Assembly (NCBI RefSeq): GCF_947495565.1
Contig: NZ_CANLZM010000002.1
Span: forward strand, 124,001-188,000
DNA from: an uncultured Pontibacter sp.
Lineage (GTDB): Bacteria; Bacteroidota; Bacteroidia; Cytophagales; Hymenobacteraceae
DNA: 64,000 bases
Reading direction: 5' to 3'
Shown piece by piece: positions 33,629 through 42,536 of this stretch (its first letter is position 1; each line of letters begins with the position of its first letter). The position numbers and the translations under genes are program-made. A model generated the notes under the pieces. It was not told the origin of the DNA, did not search any database, and was given only the letters and a program-made list of their open reading frames with translations.

Positions 33629-33855
33629 GCGGCGGCCGAGTGCTTTTCCATCCGGGTGAGTGTCCGGATCTGCTCCATGATATGATCGATGTCGCGCACG
33701 ATGGCGGCGGTGCAGTCGTCGTAGATGCGCTGCTCCAGCTCTCCGGACTTCAGCTTTGTCTCCAGCAAATAGAGCTCTTGCTCGTACTGCTGCAGAAAGC
33801 CCTTGCAGAGCCGCAGCTTGCTTTCGAAGTAGGGTACTGATGGGATGTTTGCCAT
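33625..33855 (-). CDS. Small early phage protein
   Basis: About 76 residues from the ATG at 33855 (MANIPSVPYFESKLRL), the better start because the longer frame from 33909 overlaps the HTH gene. Coiled-coil (LLETKLKSGELEQR). Not recognised. Confidence 0.6.
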   Translation of the reverse strand: MANIPSVPYFESKLRLCKGFLQQYEQELYLLETKLKSGELEQRIYDDCTAAIVRDIDHIMEQIRTLTRMEKHSAAA

Positions 33856-33880
33856 AGCTCTTGGTTCTATAGGTGGTACA

Positions 33881-34183
33881 TTACTCAGAACCAAGGAGGC
33901 CGAAGGCATCCAGGTCCTGTTTGGATATCCGGTAGTTGCCGGGCTGGTACTCGTAGGCCCTGAGCTTCACCTTCCGGCCGTTACGGCCGGGCTTGCCTTC
34001 CTTGATCCAGCTGGTGACCGTGCGCCGGCTGTGCTTCACGTATTCGGCAGCCTCGGCAATGGTCATCATGCAGTCGGAGGCCTTGGCCGCTATCTCGCGC
34101 TGTTTTTTCAGCTCATGAAAGAGTGGGCCCAGCATCTCCCGCATATCGCCCACCGTCAGTAGTTGGTCTAAAGTAACTCCCAT
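33881..34183 (-). CDS. HTH protein (MerR/excisionase-like)
   Basis: 100 residues. A MerR/excisionase-type motif (MTIAEAAEYVKHSRRTVTSW, then KEGKPGRNGRKV) with a wing at the C terminus (YRISKQDLDAF). It is the second gene of the early operon next to the switch and may be an excisionase or early regulator. Confidence 0.7.
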   Translation of the reverse strand: MGVTLDQLLTVGDMREMLGPLFHELKKQREIAAKASDCMMTIAEAAEYVKHSRRTVTSWIKEGKPGRNGRKVKLRAYEYQPGNYRISKQDLDAFGLLGSE

Positions 34184-34185
34184 GG

Positions 34186-34464
34186 CTACAGGTTAAGTTT
34201 GGATTGTCTGTTTCTTAGTTCGATAGGCATATCGCTTTCGAAGAGGTAGGTATTGGCGCCCTTAAAGTTCTTCTGGAGCCATTTCTTGAGGCTTTCTGCC
34301 TCAGTCAGTGTCATAGGCTTGCTCGCTCTATTCTGCACCAGCTTATTAAAGCGGTGCGGGCTCATTTTCCACTCACCTAGCTGGGCATCTGCAAGCCTTA
34401 GATCTTTTATGCCCAGATCCGCAAATATTTCGGCTAGTCTGTTTTTAGGCTCTTTAGGCTCCAT
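34186..34464 (-). CDS. Cro-like XRE regulator
   Basis: 92 residues: a helix-turn-helix (LRLADAQLGEWKMSPHRFNK, then LVQNRASKPMTLTEAESLKKW) read leftwards from the switch. It is the first gene of the early operon, directly opposite the CI-like gene at 34634. In lambda-like logic it is the Cro counterpart. Confidence 0.7.
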   Translation of the reverse strand: MEPKEPKNRLAEIFADLGIKDLRLADAQLGEWKMSPHRFNKLVQNRASKPMTLTEAESLKKWLQKNFKGANTYLFESDMPIELRNRQSKLNL

Positions 34465-34524
34465 CTGATTTTTTATTGCTATTTCTCTATATTTTGTTTG
34501 CTAAAAAGATAATTTAGCGGCTAC

Positions 34525-34577
34525 TTTAGTTGTAGTACGATACAAAACTAACATTTAGTTACAATACTACAACTGAA
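34525..34577. promoter_or_regulatory. Lysogeny switch operators and leftward early promoter
   Basis: A 13-bp arm TTTAGTTGTAGTA (34525-34537) and its inverted partner TACTACAACTGAA (34565-34577), 27 bases apart. A third half-site TTTAGTT lies between. A minus-strand promoter fits: -33 TTG (34572-34570), 19 nt, -7 TAGTTTTG (34550-34543). One operator half lies at its start point, the other at its -33 element, so repressor would block it. Confidence 0.7.
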
Positions 34578-34633
34578 TTACATATAATATTTTATCTATT
34601 GAAAGCTATTTCAGCTTAAATAGTTGATAATCA

Positions 34634-35089
34634 ATGGAAAACTTCAGAGAAAGGTTAAAGGAGCTGGCAGGCAAAAAAGGAGTCACAATGAAGGATATTG
34701 TGACCCATATAGAGATGACAGAGAATGGCTTCTATAAGATGATTAAGAATGATACTGTAAGAGTAGATGTCTTGCAGAAGATTAGCAATTTCTTAGGAGT
34801 TAAGCCTTCATATTGGTTTGAGGACGAGAACTCTGCACCCTCGCAAACTGCCACTGGTATCGGTAATGCTGTGGGAGATAGCAATAAGTCAAGAGTGGAA
34901 ATAGGAGGTCCAAAAGTTGGTAAATCCAAGTACTTCCCAGATGATGATCTAATGTACAGGCTTGTGGTATGCGAGAAGGAAAGGGAGGTTTACAAAACCG
35001 AGCGGGACTCATATGCCAGAGAGCGCGACACCTATAAAACTATGGTTGCCCAGCAAGCACAGCTAATCGAGAGACTGAGCGCGAGATAG
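34634..35089 (+). CDS. CI-like repressor (XRE family)
   Basis: 151 residues. XRE helix-turn-helix (MKDIVTHIEMTENGFYKMIK) at the N terminus; then a linker with Gly-Ile-Gly-Asn-Ala-Val-Gly; then a coiled coil with Glu-Arg-Asp-Ser-Tyr repeats to the C terminus. It lacks the LexA-type peptidase domain, so induction would not use self-cleavage. It is divergent from the Cro-like gene over the operators. Confidence 0.75.
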   Translation: MENFRERLKELAGKKGVTMKDIVTHIEMTENGFYKMIKNDTVRVDVLQKISNFLGVKPSYWFEDENSAPSQTATGIGNAVGDSNKSRVEIGGPKVGKSKYFPDDDLMYRLVVCEKEREVYKTERDSYARERDTYKTMVAQQAQLIERLSAR

Positions 35090-35123
35090 CAGTTAGTAAC
35101 ACTACAAAACAAACTTTACCCTT

Positions 35124-35699
35124 ATGTTAAAACGCTTACTCTGTGCAGTGCTGCTGTGCGTTTCTTTTAATTCTTTTAGCCAAAGCTTTCCTGTAGAAGA
35201 CGGTTCAGGCCGCATCGTTTATACCGGTGTAGAGGAAGGCGATGGGACTGCTGACGAACTTTACAACAAATCAAAAAAATGGATAGTAGACACCTTCCAT
35301 TCCATTGACCATGTACTGGAGGTAGACAGTAGAACCAGTAGCCAGATAATAGGTAAAGGCAAAGTCTTGATCGAAGGAGAAGAAGACTTTATCGGAACCA
35401 CCCCCCCCCTAATTCTGCACTTTACTTTTGCCTTGAACTTCAAAGACGGGCGCTACAAGTATGAGTTTAGTGACCTGCGTTTCCAGCAAATTGATATGGA
35501 TGTTCCATTTCACGCTGAAGATATTCTCTTAACTGATTTCACAGCACCAAAGGCTAAGGCAGTAGGAAGGCCTTCAAGATCTCACATCGTTACTAAGCAA
35601 TACCTGAAGAATGTGGAGAAGTATAAAAAGGATACTTCAGATCTAATGCTTACTCTGGAATCAAGCCTGAAGAAGAATTTAGCTGAAGAAACCTGGTAA
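35124..35699 (+). CDS. Secreted DUF4468-like protein
   Basis: 191 residues with an N-terminal signal peptide (MLKRLLCAVLLCVSFNSFSQ, cleaved). The mature part has the TBP-fold pattern of DUF4468 (LILHFTFALNFKDGRYKYEF near 90-110). It is widespread as exported protein in Bacteroidota. It lies beside the repressor, so it is likely made in the lysogen. Its stop overlaps the next gene. Confidence 0.75.
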   Translation: MLKRLLCAVLLCVSFNSFSQSFPVEDGSGRIVYTGVEEGDGTADELYNKSKKWIVDTFHSIDHVLEVDSRTSSQIIGKGKVLIEGEEDFIGTTPPLILHFTFALNFKDGRYKYEFSDLRFQQIDMDVPFHAEDILLTDFTAPKAKAVGRPSRSHIVTKQYLKNVEKYKKDTSDLMLTLESSLKKNLAEETW

Positions 35700-35803
35700 T
35701 GGAAAGGCTGGAGTGGTGGCATATACCTTTCTTCATCGCGGCCTTGCTCCTGGGCGCCTGGCTCTACAGCAAGCACTACCCCAATAACAAGCGGAGGAGG
35801 TAG
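35699..35803 (+). CDS. Tiny membrane protein
   Basis: 34 residues: one hydrophobic segment (HIPFFIAALLLGAWLYS), basic end (NNKRRR). Start overlaps the upstream stop (TAATG). Too short to name. Confidence 0.5.
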   Translation: MERLEWWHIPFFIAALLLGAWLYSKHYPNNKRRR

Positions 35804-35847
35804 CATCTTTAACCTAGATACATCAATTAGCAACATATATAAGTGAT

Positions 35848-36084
35848 ATGACAGAGCAAGAAAACAAGTTTAAGGAAGGTGATATTGTAAGGGTAAAGGG
35901 CCTCTCAGGGCCAATGATGTCTGTACAACGCCACACAACCTATGGTACCAATCTTGACCCAGAAGTTAGGTGCTCTTGGTTTGACACCAACAACCATCTT
36001 CATGAAGGCAATTTTAATCCAGATACCCTTGAATTAAGGGATGCCTCCAGTAAGGCACCACAAAGCAACTTTCTTTACAAATAA
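35848..36084 (+). CDS. YodC/DUF2158-like protein
   Basis: 78 residues, beta-rich: KFKEGDIVRVKGLSGPMMSV, then CSWFDTNN, as in the DUF2158 (YodC) family. The role of this family is not known. It lies in the lysogenic cargo block. Confidence 0.7.
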   Translation: MTEQENKFKEGDIVRVKGLSGPMMSVQRHTTYGTNLDPEVRCSWFDTNNHLHEGNFNPDTLELRDASSKAPQSNFLYK

Positions 36085-36104
36085 GAAAAAGTTCTGGAGA
36101 AAGT

Positions 36105-36662
36105 ATGACACCAGAACAGATAGAAGTAGGCGACAAGCTGCTGAAGCACCTATATCAAGAAGGAGGGGCATCTAATTTAGATTCTTATCCCTCTGTGCTT
36201 AAGCGCCAAGGCTACGACTACTATAAGCAGATTGGACCAACAGTAATTACTTTAAAATCCTTCGGGTTTGTAGAGTCTCCAGATGATTACAACCTAAGGC
36301 TAACTTCTCAGGGATACGAGGCTGCCAAATCAGGCTTAGCTGAATACTTCAAAAAGCAGGACTATGCAGCTGATCTGGATGCTAAGAGCAAAAAATCCGG
36401 TATCTCAACAAACCGCTGGACAGTGATAGGTGTTGCTGTCGCTATTGTTGTTTCGGTAACCAGCCTCGGGCTACAGCTAGTAGATAAATTGCAGGAAAAG
36501 GGAGAGGAGCGAAATGATAATAGCCAGGGAAGCGCCAACAACATTAATGACAGTAAGTCTGAAGTTCTCATCTCGGAGCTTATACCTGAAATTGCGAATA
36601 GCCTGAAGCATGATTCTGTTTTTGTGAAAGAGTTAGCGAAAGAGTTAAAGCGACAGCAATAA
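36105..36662 (+). CDS. Membrane-anchored hypothetical protein
   Basis: 185 residues: N-terminal winged-helix-like part (residues 1-90), one membrane segment (about 108-128, WTVIGVAVAIVVSVTSLGLQ), then an Asn/Asp/Glu-rich tail with Ser/Gln. Topology suggests a DNA-side sensor with exported tail. Cargo of the prophage; no family recognised. A terminator follows at 36701. Confidence 0.65.
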   Translation: MTPEQIEVGDKLLKHLYQEGGASNLDSYPSVLKRQGYDYYKQIGPTVITLKSFGFVESPDDYNLRLTSQGYEAAKSGLAEYFKKQDYAADLDAKSKKSGISTNRWTVIGVAVAIVVSVTSLGLQLVDKLQEKGEERNDNSQGSANNINDSKSEVLISELIPEIANSLKHDSVFVKELAKELKRQQ

Positions 36663-36700
36663 TACCTATAACGTGCTCCGCAAAAAAGGACACAAGCATC

Positions 36701-36733
36701 AAATGCCATGGCTGCACCAGCCATGGCATTTTA
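36701..36733. terminator. Hairpin terminator
   Basis: A perfect 13-bp stem, AAATGCCATGGCT (36701-36713) with AGCCATGGCATTT (36719-36731), 5-nt loop, TTTA after. It separates the cargo block from the gene before the integrase. Confidence 0.75.
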
Positions 36734-36764
36734 CTTAACACATTTACACAAATACACAAACGCT

Positions 36765-37044
36765 ATGAACAACACCAACGGTACAGGTTCTTCGCCTGGG
36801 GAAGCGAAGGGCCTGGGAAACATTGTAGGCAGCCATAACCGGCAAAAAATATATCAACCTGCCGGATACCTGCACAACATGTCCAATCAACAATATAGGG
36901 AATACACCCTATAGTATCAATTTTTATGAATTTGAGGTGGCAATTTTACAGCGAGAATTAGAATTAATGCGCGACCTGCTCACCTCCAAAGATGAGCTTA
37001 TTAATTACTTAAAGGCAAATCAGAAGAACGAAGCATGGAAGTAA
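36765..37044 (+). pseudogene. Small gene split by a frameshift at an A6 run
   Basis: The first frame runs MNNTNGTGSSPGEAKGLGNI (36765 on) and the second, one base shifted, continues with TPYSINFYEFEVAILQREL and KDELINYLKANQKNEAWK to a stop at 37042-37044. Dropping one A from the run at 36844-36849 joins them into a coherent 92-residue protein like the tail of the CI-like repressor (GLGNIVG versus GIGNAVG; Lys/Glu coiled coil). It overlaps the integrase start. It could be real decay, programmed frameshifting, or a read error. Confidence 0.55.
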
Positions 37045-38426
37045 ACAAATACCTCCGGAAAGACCGGGTGGATAAAAACGGCTATGCCCCGATCCGGTTT
37101 ACCGTTTACCTCAATGGCAAACGCATCCATTTATCACCAGGAGAGAAGTGCATGCCCGATCAATGGCTGGAGGAGGAGCAGCGCATGGATGGCAACGCCC
37201 CCTATGCCAACGTGATCAACACCAAGCTGGACCACTGGCACAACACGCTGTTCGATATCTTCCACGACTATAAAAAGAAGACCGCCCTCCTTACCCCTGA
37301 GCTGCTGAAGGAAGAACTGCTGGAGCGGGTGGCAGAGCCGGCACCGGAGCCGGAGCCTGCAGAAGAGCTTTACCCCTACCCTTTTCCGGAAGAGGAGGAA
37401 GCCACTGAGGAAGACCCGAAATCGCAGTTCTTCACCCTGTTTTACCAGTGGCGCGACCAGCTGGCCATGAAGCGCCAGAAGGGCTCAGGCAGGCGCACCT
37501 CGCCTAACACCATCAAAGGCGTTAACAGCAGCATCAAGCGCTTTGATGAGTTTGAGGTACATAGAGGTATCCCGCTTACGCTTGAAGGCTGTGACAAGGC
37601 TTTTTACCAGGAGTTTGAGCGTTATATCATGGATACCCTGAAACAGGAAATCAACACATTCGGCAAGCACGTAGCCAAGCTCAAGAGCTTTCTGCGATGG
37701 TGTGAAGAGGAACTCGAGCTGGAGGTAAACCGCAAATACCGACGCTTCGAGGCACCGTCTATTTATGTAGGCGTAGATGCCCTGTCAGCAAGAGAGCTGG
37801 AGAGCATCTATAAGCTGAACTTTCAATCAGAGGAAATCCGGAAGATCGTGCACTCTGGTTACTCCAGTAAATCAGAATTTGATATTAACGGGCCTGAGAT
37901 CAATGCCAGGCTGAAAGACCTGGAGATAGCCCGGGATGTGTTCCTGATGTGCTGCTACACCGGCATGCGGATCTCGGACGTGATCAAACTGAACTATAGT
38001 TATATTCGGGACGAGCACATTGAGATACCGGCTACCAAAACACTGAACACCTGCTACATCCCGCTGTACGATGACTCGCTGTTTAAGCCAAACGAGATCC
38101 TGGCCAAATATGACGGCCTGCAGGAAACCTGCCTGCCTGCAAGCCCCCTTGTTAACGAGCACCTGAAGACGATCCAGAGCCTGGTTAAACTTAGGAGGTT
38201 AAAATTAACCACCAAGATCGGCCGTAAGACATTTGTCACGCTTAAGATCTACCAGGGCGTACCGAGCAGGCTGATCATGCAGGCGACCGGCCACAAGACT
38301 GAAGCCGCCTTTAACCGTTATGCCGGCATCGATACAAACGAACTGATCCAGGAGTTCAAGCGACAATCTGCGAAGATGGGTGCGCGAAACAGCGTGGGTG
38401 CGGGTGCGGAATTGGGTGCGAAATAG
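37035..38426 (+). CDS. Tyrosine integrase of the prophage
   Basis: 463 residues: N-terminal arm-binding domain (about 1-70), a Pro/Glu-rich linker (90-120), core-binding domain, catalytic domain. Catalytic residues seen are Arg 312 (TGMRISD), Arg 397 (GRKTFV; the His normally three before it is not visible), His 420 (TGHKTEAA) and Tyr 429. It lies 109 bp from the 17-bp core site at 38535, the expected position for a prophage integrase next to its att site. Confidence 0.85.
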   Translation: MEVNKYLRKDRVDKNGYAPIRFTVYLNGKRIHLSPGEKCMPDQWLEEEQRMDGNAPYANVINTKLDHWHNTLFDIFHDYKKKTALLTPELLKEELLERVAEPAPEPEPAEELYPYPFPEEEEATEEDPKSQFFTLFYQWRDQLAMKRQKGSGRRTSPNTIKGVNSSIKRFDEFEVHRGIPLTLEGCDKAFYQEFERYIMDTLKQEINTFGKHVAKLKSFLRWCEEELELEVNRKYRRFEAPSIYVGVDALSARELESIYKLNFQSEEIRKIVHSGYSSKSEFDINGPEINARLKDLEIARDVFLMCCYTGMRISDVIKLNYSYIRDEHIEIPATKTLNTCYIPLYDDSLFKPNEILAKYDGLQETCLPASPLVNEHLKTIQSLVKLRRLKLTTKIGRKTFVTLKIYQGVPSRLIMQATGHKTEAAFNRYAGIDTNELIQEFKRQSAKMGARNSVGAGAELGAK

Positions 38427-38534
38427 CTTCACCACTCTGTACATCTGTGTACACCTGTGCAACTAAAATAGCTTTTGAAAGCTGCAGCAGGTGTTTCAGT
38501 TTTACCAAACGTTACCCGCTAGACCCGCAATTTT

Positions 38535-38551
38535 TCCCTTCGCGACCACAA
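38535..38551. repeat. 17-bp integration core site (between the two elements)
   Basis: TCCCTTCGCGACCACAA, exactly repeated at 63857-63873. It has the look of a tRNA 3' end: CCCTT fits the T-stem, CGCGACC the acceptor and A the discriminator base. No T-loop precedes it here, so this is a secondary copy made by integration, not the tRNA itself. It marks the end of the prophage and the start of the island. Confidence 0.8.
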
Positions 38552-38559
38552 CAAATATT

Positions 38560-38599
38560 AAAATGCACCTAGTTATCAATAACTTAGGTGCATTTTTGT
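38560..38599. terminator. Terminator at the left end of the island
   Basis: AAAATGCACCTA pairs with TAGGTGCATTTT (stem around 38560-38596) with T-run after. It insulates the two elements. Confidence 0.8.
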
Positions 38600-38604
38600 T
38601 TTAC

Positions 38605-38625
38605 AGGTAAAACATAGGTAAAACA
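38605..38625. repeat. Arm-type integrase sites, left end
   Basis: AGGTAAAACA at 38605-38614 and 38616-38625, 11 bp apart. The same pair occurs inside the right end at 63722-63743. Repeated short sites inside each end are arm-binding sites of tyrosine integrases. Confidence 0.7.
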
Positions 38626-38735
38626 ATTTATTTTGCTCAGTTAAAACATCTTTGCAATACTCAATTTTAACTGGTACTTTATTTCTTTAACCCTTCCCTA
38701 GTATATGCATTAATCCCCATAATTACAATAGCCTC

Positions 38736-39602
38736 ATGAAGCTTGAGCGTTCAGATATTGAATTCCCTTTATGGAGAAAGAAAGTTGATGCTTCCTTGTT
38801 TAAAGATGCAGTTACCCCTATTCCTAAATTCTTATGGGCTATCTGGAATATTGAACCTATGTTTAGAAACTGCACCAAAAAAGAGAACTTAGATAGTGAA
38901 GTATTTATTTTTTACAAAAAGGTAAAGTATAAGGGCCGAGTAATTTACTCCTCTAACAAAAAAATGTATCGCCTTTTCTTTTCTAATGAGCTTGCAGATA
39001 TACTAAAAGATGATTTCTTAATGAGCTATATGAGAAGTATAGAGCAGGATTTAAGAAAAGGCAAACTAGAATATAAGTCAGTTGATATTGAAGAAGAAAT
39101 ACCTTTTTGGGAGTTCTTAGATATTGAGTTTGATTCAGCAAACAAGATGTTCAAGTTTAAAGCGTATTACGTTCAGAAACCTGTTTACCTTGAGTTATTT
39201 AAGGAATTAGTTAATTCGCATACCCTTAGACGGATAGATGACAAGATAAATCAAAAAGAGGACTTTCGAATTACCAAAGGCGACTGGAGAAGAAGAGAAG
39301 AGTTAAAAAATCAAATTTGTAATAACAATGTAATTTATAATTTAATAGACACTCAGAATAAGCAAATTTATATTGGTGAAACAGAAAGCTTACTCAAGCG
39401 TCTCAGTATAAATAGGTCTGAAATTGAAGGGTGGGATTATTATAGATTTGATGTATTGCCTGATGGGTTAACTAAAAAACAACGTGTTGCTATAGAAAGG
39501 CTCTTAATTCGAACATTTTCTTCATTCTTCGAAAACTCGAAAGAAATTCCATCAATGAAAGTTTCTGAATATGTTTTAGTCAACAAAAAAATAGATGTCT
39601 AA
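38736..39602 (+). CDS. GIY-YIG family nuclease
   Basis: 288 residues, AT-rich. The GIY-YIG module is in the C-terminal third: VIYNLIDTQNKQIYIGETE, then KRL and a later Glu (AIERLLIRTF), the catalytic set. The N-terminal 200 residues are unknown and may recognise the target. It precedes a PIN-domain gene by 24 nt, so two nucleases share an operon. It may be a defence or homing-type enzyme. Confidence 0.7.
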   Translation: MKLERSDIEFPLWRKKVDASLFKDAVTPIPKFLWAIWNIEPMFRNCTKKENLDSEVFIFYKKVKYKGRVIYSSNKKMYRLFFSNELADILKDDFLMSYMRSIEQDLRKGKLEYKSVDIEEEIPFWEFLDIEFDSANKMFKFKAYYVQKPVYLELFKELVNSHTLRRIDDKINQKEDFRITKGDWRRREELKNQICNNNVIYNLIDTQNKQIYIGETESLLKRLSINRSEIEGWDYYRFDVLPDGLTKKQRVAIERLLIRTFSSFFENSKEIPSMKVSEYVLVNKKIDV

Positions 39603-39626
39603 GATTAAAGGTTGAATAAGGAATAC

Positions 39627-40454
39627 ATGATGGGAAAAGTGATATGTGATACTAATGTTTGGTACTACTTAGGTTCTGGGAAAATAGCCGAGGGGCTTGT
39701 TAAAAACTATAAGTTAGTAGCAACATGGGTAAATATAGTTGAACTAGGATATGCTCATCCGAGAACTAAAATTGATTTCTCAATTAAAGATTGGAAAAAT
39801 GCCGCAAGAGCCATTTTAATGTATTCAGATGAAATCATTGAATTAGACCCCTTTGAATTTTCTACTGAGAAGATATACCCAGGGCATTTTCAACATAAAA
39901 ATAGAGACCTTCAAGAGGTTCTTAGAATAATATCAGATAGCGATAATACTTTAAAAGAGGAGCAGTACAAATCTAATGAGAAGTACTTTGATATGTATAT
40001 GAGGATTAAAGATGGCTTTAAAGCAACAATAGAGAATTATAGAACCGAATCAAGGCCCCAAATAGTATCAAGCAAAACTGCTAAACAGAAGTATAAAGAC
40101 TCTCAAGAAATTGAAGCTCTGGAAAGAGTAAAAGAAGTTATATGGGATGTAGAAGAATACATCAAGAGAGATCACAAAAAAATTATAGAATTTGATAATG
40201 AAACTGAAAAGAGTAGTTATTTTAATCACACATATAGTTCTTTTAAGTTTCATATACTTACCAAACAAAGGTATTTGAGAAATATTTTACTACAAGGCAA
40301 AATGAGTATTCATCCTAATGACTTTGGTGACTTAACTAATCTTCTCTATGTTGGCAAAAGTGAACAATATTGGACTGAAGAAAACAGATGGAGTTCTATC
40401 ATTAAAGAAGCTGGATTAGGAGATAGATTAATAACACGACAGATATTAAATTAA
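39627..40454 (+). CDS. PIN-domain-like protein
   Basis: 275 residues. The start MMGKVICDTNVWYYLGSG carries the first Asp of PIN domains (CDTNVW); NIVELGYA supplies the second acidic residue and further acidic residues follow (IIELDPFEF). PIN proteins cut RNA, often as VapC toxins, but are usually 130-150 residues; the C-terminal half here is extra. No VapB-type partner is visible. Confidence 0.65.
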   Translation: MMGKVICDTNVWYYLGSGKIAEGLVKNYKLVATWVNIVELGYAHPRTKIDFSIKDWKNAARAILMYSDEIIELDPFEFSTEKIYPGHFQHKNRDLQEVLRIISDSDNTLKEEQYKSNEKYFDMYMRIKDGFKATIENYRTESRPQIVSSKTAKQKYKDSQEIEALERVKEVIWDVEEYIKRDHKKIIEFDNETEKSSYFNHTYSSFKFHILTKQRYLRNILLQGKMSIHPNDFGDLTNLLYVGKSEQYWTEENRWSSIIKEAGLGDRLITRQILN

Positions 40455-40563
40455 AACTGGGAACAACAAACCATAAAGCTTATCTTAGTTAAGCTATTCG
40501 TTTAGTCCACATGGGAGCAATGTAATACATTACCCCTATTTAGACTGATAGCTATAAGTCAAT

Positions 40564-40641
40564 TGCTACGTTCTTTCAGTGGTTTGATTTTGAGGAGTAA
40601 CCATCTCACAGAACAATGCCTAAGAAATTCAGCATTACTTC
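40564..40641 (+). repeat. Dispersed ~80-bp repeat, copy 1
   Basis: GCTACGTTCTTTCAGTGGTT, then GAGGAGTAACCATCTC, GAACAATGCCTAAGAAATTC and CAGCATTACTTC. A related copy is at 45398-45480. Both keep a GGTT/AACC pairing. Confidence 0.65.
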
Positions 40642-40690
40642 ATTATATTAAGCTACTCAATAATATTAGCCCTTAAGTTGTAGAGCATTT

Positions 40691-41701
40691 ATGAAAAGAT
40701 ACCTTAAGGACGCACACTTTCTAATATTTAATTTAGAAGCACAACTACCTTTCGGAAAATTTGAAGGGAAAACAATTGAAGATATAGCTGGTGAGAAGGA
40801 CAACTATTTAAGCTGGTGTATTCTTAATATTTACAATTTCATTCTTTCACCAGAGTGTGTAAACTTCATTTCGCATACTTCCAAGCAACCATTATCTAAG
40901 GAAGCTCTTGAAAAGAACTACACTAAAATAAATGAAGTTTATAAAAAACTTAAGAGAATTAGTGCGTCAGTGTCTGACGGTGATTACTCAACCGAGGATG
41001 ATATCCCTAGTAATATTTATCTGATGACTAAGGGATATGAAAATGAGGAAATTACAAGCGATTATATACGCACTGAGACTACTCTCTTTAATAATTTAGA
41101 TTTCAGTGACGATACATCCTACTCTTTATCAGTTATAAATAGAGAACTATCCGCAGAGGAAGCTTCTAAAAATGTAAAGTTCAAAGTAGACATAATTGAT
41201 GCAGATGATTTTCTGATTTATTCTAAATATCAGCGAAATCTTTTAGCTTATCACACATTTCAAATTTATAAAGATGTACAAGATTCACTCGTTGTATTGT
41301 ATGTTACTATAGATTACTCCTTATTAAAGACGGATGATTACTTTCAATCATACGATACTACTTACATACCATTAATGACACCAACAACGGCTGATAATGT
41401 CCGAGATATAATTTTTGCTGAGATTCCTGATTTGGAAATTCTGTTGAACAAATATGTGAACACCAGAAAAATTATGCCTTCTCATAACCTTTTCTATATT
41501 AGTCCAGCCTTTTCTGACAATAGCATCAGTGGTTATACACATCCATATGACTTAAAAAGGTTAGAATTCAGTATTGATATCAATAAACTGAACCTGTATG
41601 TCAGTGATTGGTATTCAAAATACGGCTTGAATCATAAATTGTATGCTTTAAAAGAAAAACGACTTGAACTATATTATAACCATCTAGGCTACCATGGCTA
41701 A
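40691..41701 (+). CDS. Hypothetical island protein (DUF3820-like N terminus)
   Basis: 336 residues. The beginning (LPFGKFEGKTIEDIAGEKDN then YLSWCI) matches a short PFGKxKGK motif found in DUF3820 and exonuclease X C-termini. The rest is acidic and without motifs I know. It reads on the plus strand after the repeat. Possible nucleic-acid link only. Confidence 0.5.
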   Translation: MKRYLKDAHFLIFNLEAQLPFGKFEGKTIEDIAGEKDNYLSWCILNIYNFILSPECVNFISHTSKQPLSKEALEKNYTKINEVYKKLKRISASVSDGDYSTEDDIPSNIYLMTKGYENEEITSDYIRTETTLFNNLDFSDDTSYSLSVINRELSAEEASKNVKFKVDIIDADDFLIYSKYQRNLLAYHTFQIYKDVQDSLVVLYVTIDYSLLKTDDYFQSYDTTYIPLMTPTTADNVRDIIFAEIPDLEILLNKYVNTRKIMPSHNLFYISPAFSDNSISGYTHPYDLKRLEFSIDINKLNLYVSDWYSKYGLNHKLYALKEKRLELYYNHLGYHG

Positions 41702-41778
41702 TGAGCATTGGTTACTTCTTTTTTAATACTCTTAGGTGAATCAAAACTTTTAAAGGCGAGCCATAGCATTTAGAAAAC

Positions 41779-42420
41779 TTACAAATCATTTTGTATGGCT
41801 TTTTTTCTCTCCATTATCTTATTATAAGTCTCTTCTGTAACACCAAAATTGCCAGCTCTAAATTCTTCGCTTAACAATTTAGACTCATATATAACCCTAT
41901 GGTACTCCGAGCCAAACTGCCAAGGAACTATTTCTAAAGTAAAATCACCATTTTCCCAAGCTACTATAGAATCACCAAATTCTTTACTAATCTTTCCTCT
42001 TCCATATTTATCAAGATAAGCCTGTATAAGCTTACTTACTCCTTTATTTGGCACCTTGAATGATATCTGCCTTAACTTGTTATTCATAAATGAGTATTCG
42101 ATATCTTCAATGTCTACGTCCCCGATTTTGAGGTATTCATTACCATTAACATAAATGTAATCATCTATGCTTCTTGCTTGAGGGTCGATGACAGCAGTTA
42201 GCTCAGGGTATAACCCAATATCAGAACCTAATTTGAAGTTTCTAAAGCCTGTAAGAGATTCTACCTTCTTAGAATAACTAAACGATTGAACTTCATTGCT
42301 ATTTAAAGTAGACGTTATACTACTCTCAGACTCACAGCTAAAGCAAATCATTAATAAAGCTATAGTTAGAGGAAAAGAGAATTGATGGACATAGTTAAGA
42401 GGTCCTTTAGTGATATTCAT
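41779..42420 (-). CDS. Lipoprotein
   Basis: 213 residues from the ATG at 42420. Hydrophobic segment then FSC (LTIALLMICFSC) is a lipoprotein signal, though long. The remainder is a mixed soluble domain. The longer frame from 42450 adds a less likely N terminus. No family recognised. Confidence 0.65.
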   Translation of the reverse strand: MNITKGPLNYVHQFSFPLTIALLMICFSCESESSITSTLNSNEVQSFSYSKKVESLTGFRNFKLGSDIGLYPELTAVIDPQARSIDDYIYVNGNEYLKIGDVDIEDIEYSFMNNKLRQISFKVPNKGVSKLIQAYLDKYGRGKISKEFGDSIVAWENGDFTLEIVPWQFGSEYHRVIYESKLLSEEFRAGNFGVTEETYNKIMERKKAIQNDL

Positions 42421-42536
42421 AATATATAGTTTCAGATTTATAATTTTCAATATTAATCTTTTTTAACATAATAGACATAAATGTGGTAGACTAATTTGTG
42501 GTAACATAAAAGATGTAGACTAGGGACTTTAGGCTC

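Noticed and set aside
38605-38625. CRISPR array
   Set aside because: Only two copies of a 10-bp repeat at each end and no spacers of regular length; they are better explained as integrase arm sites.
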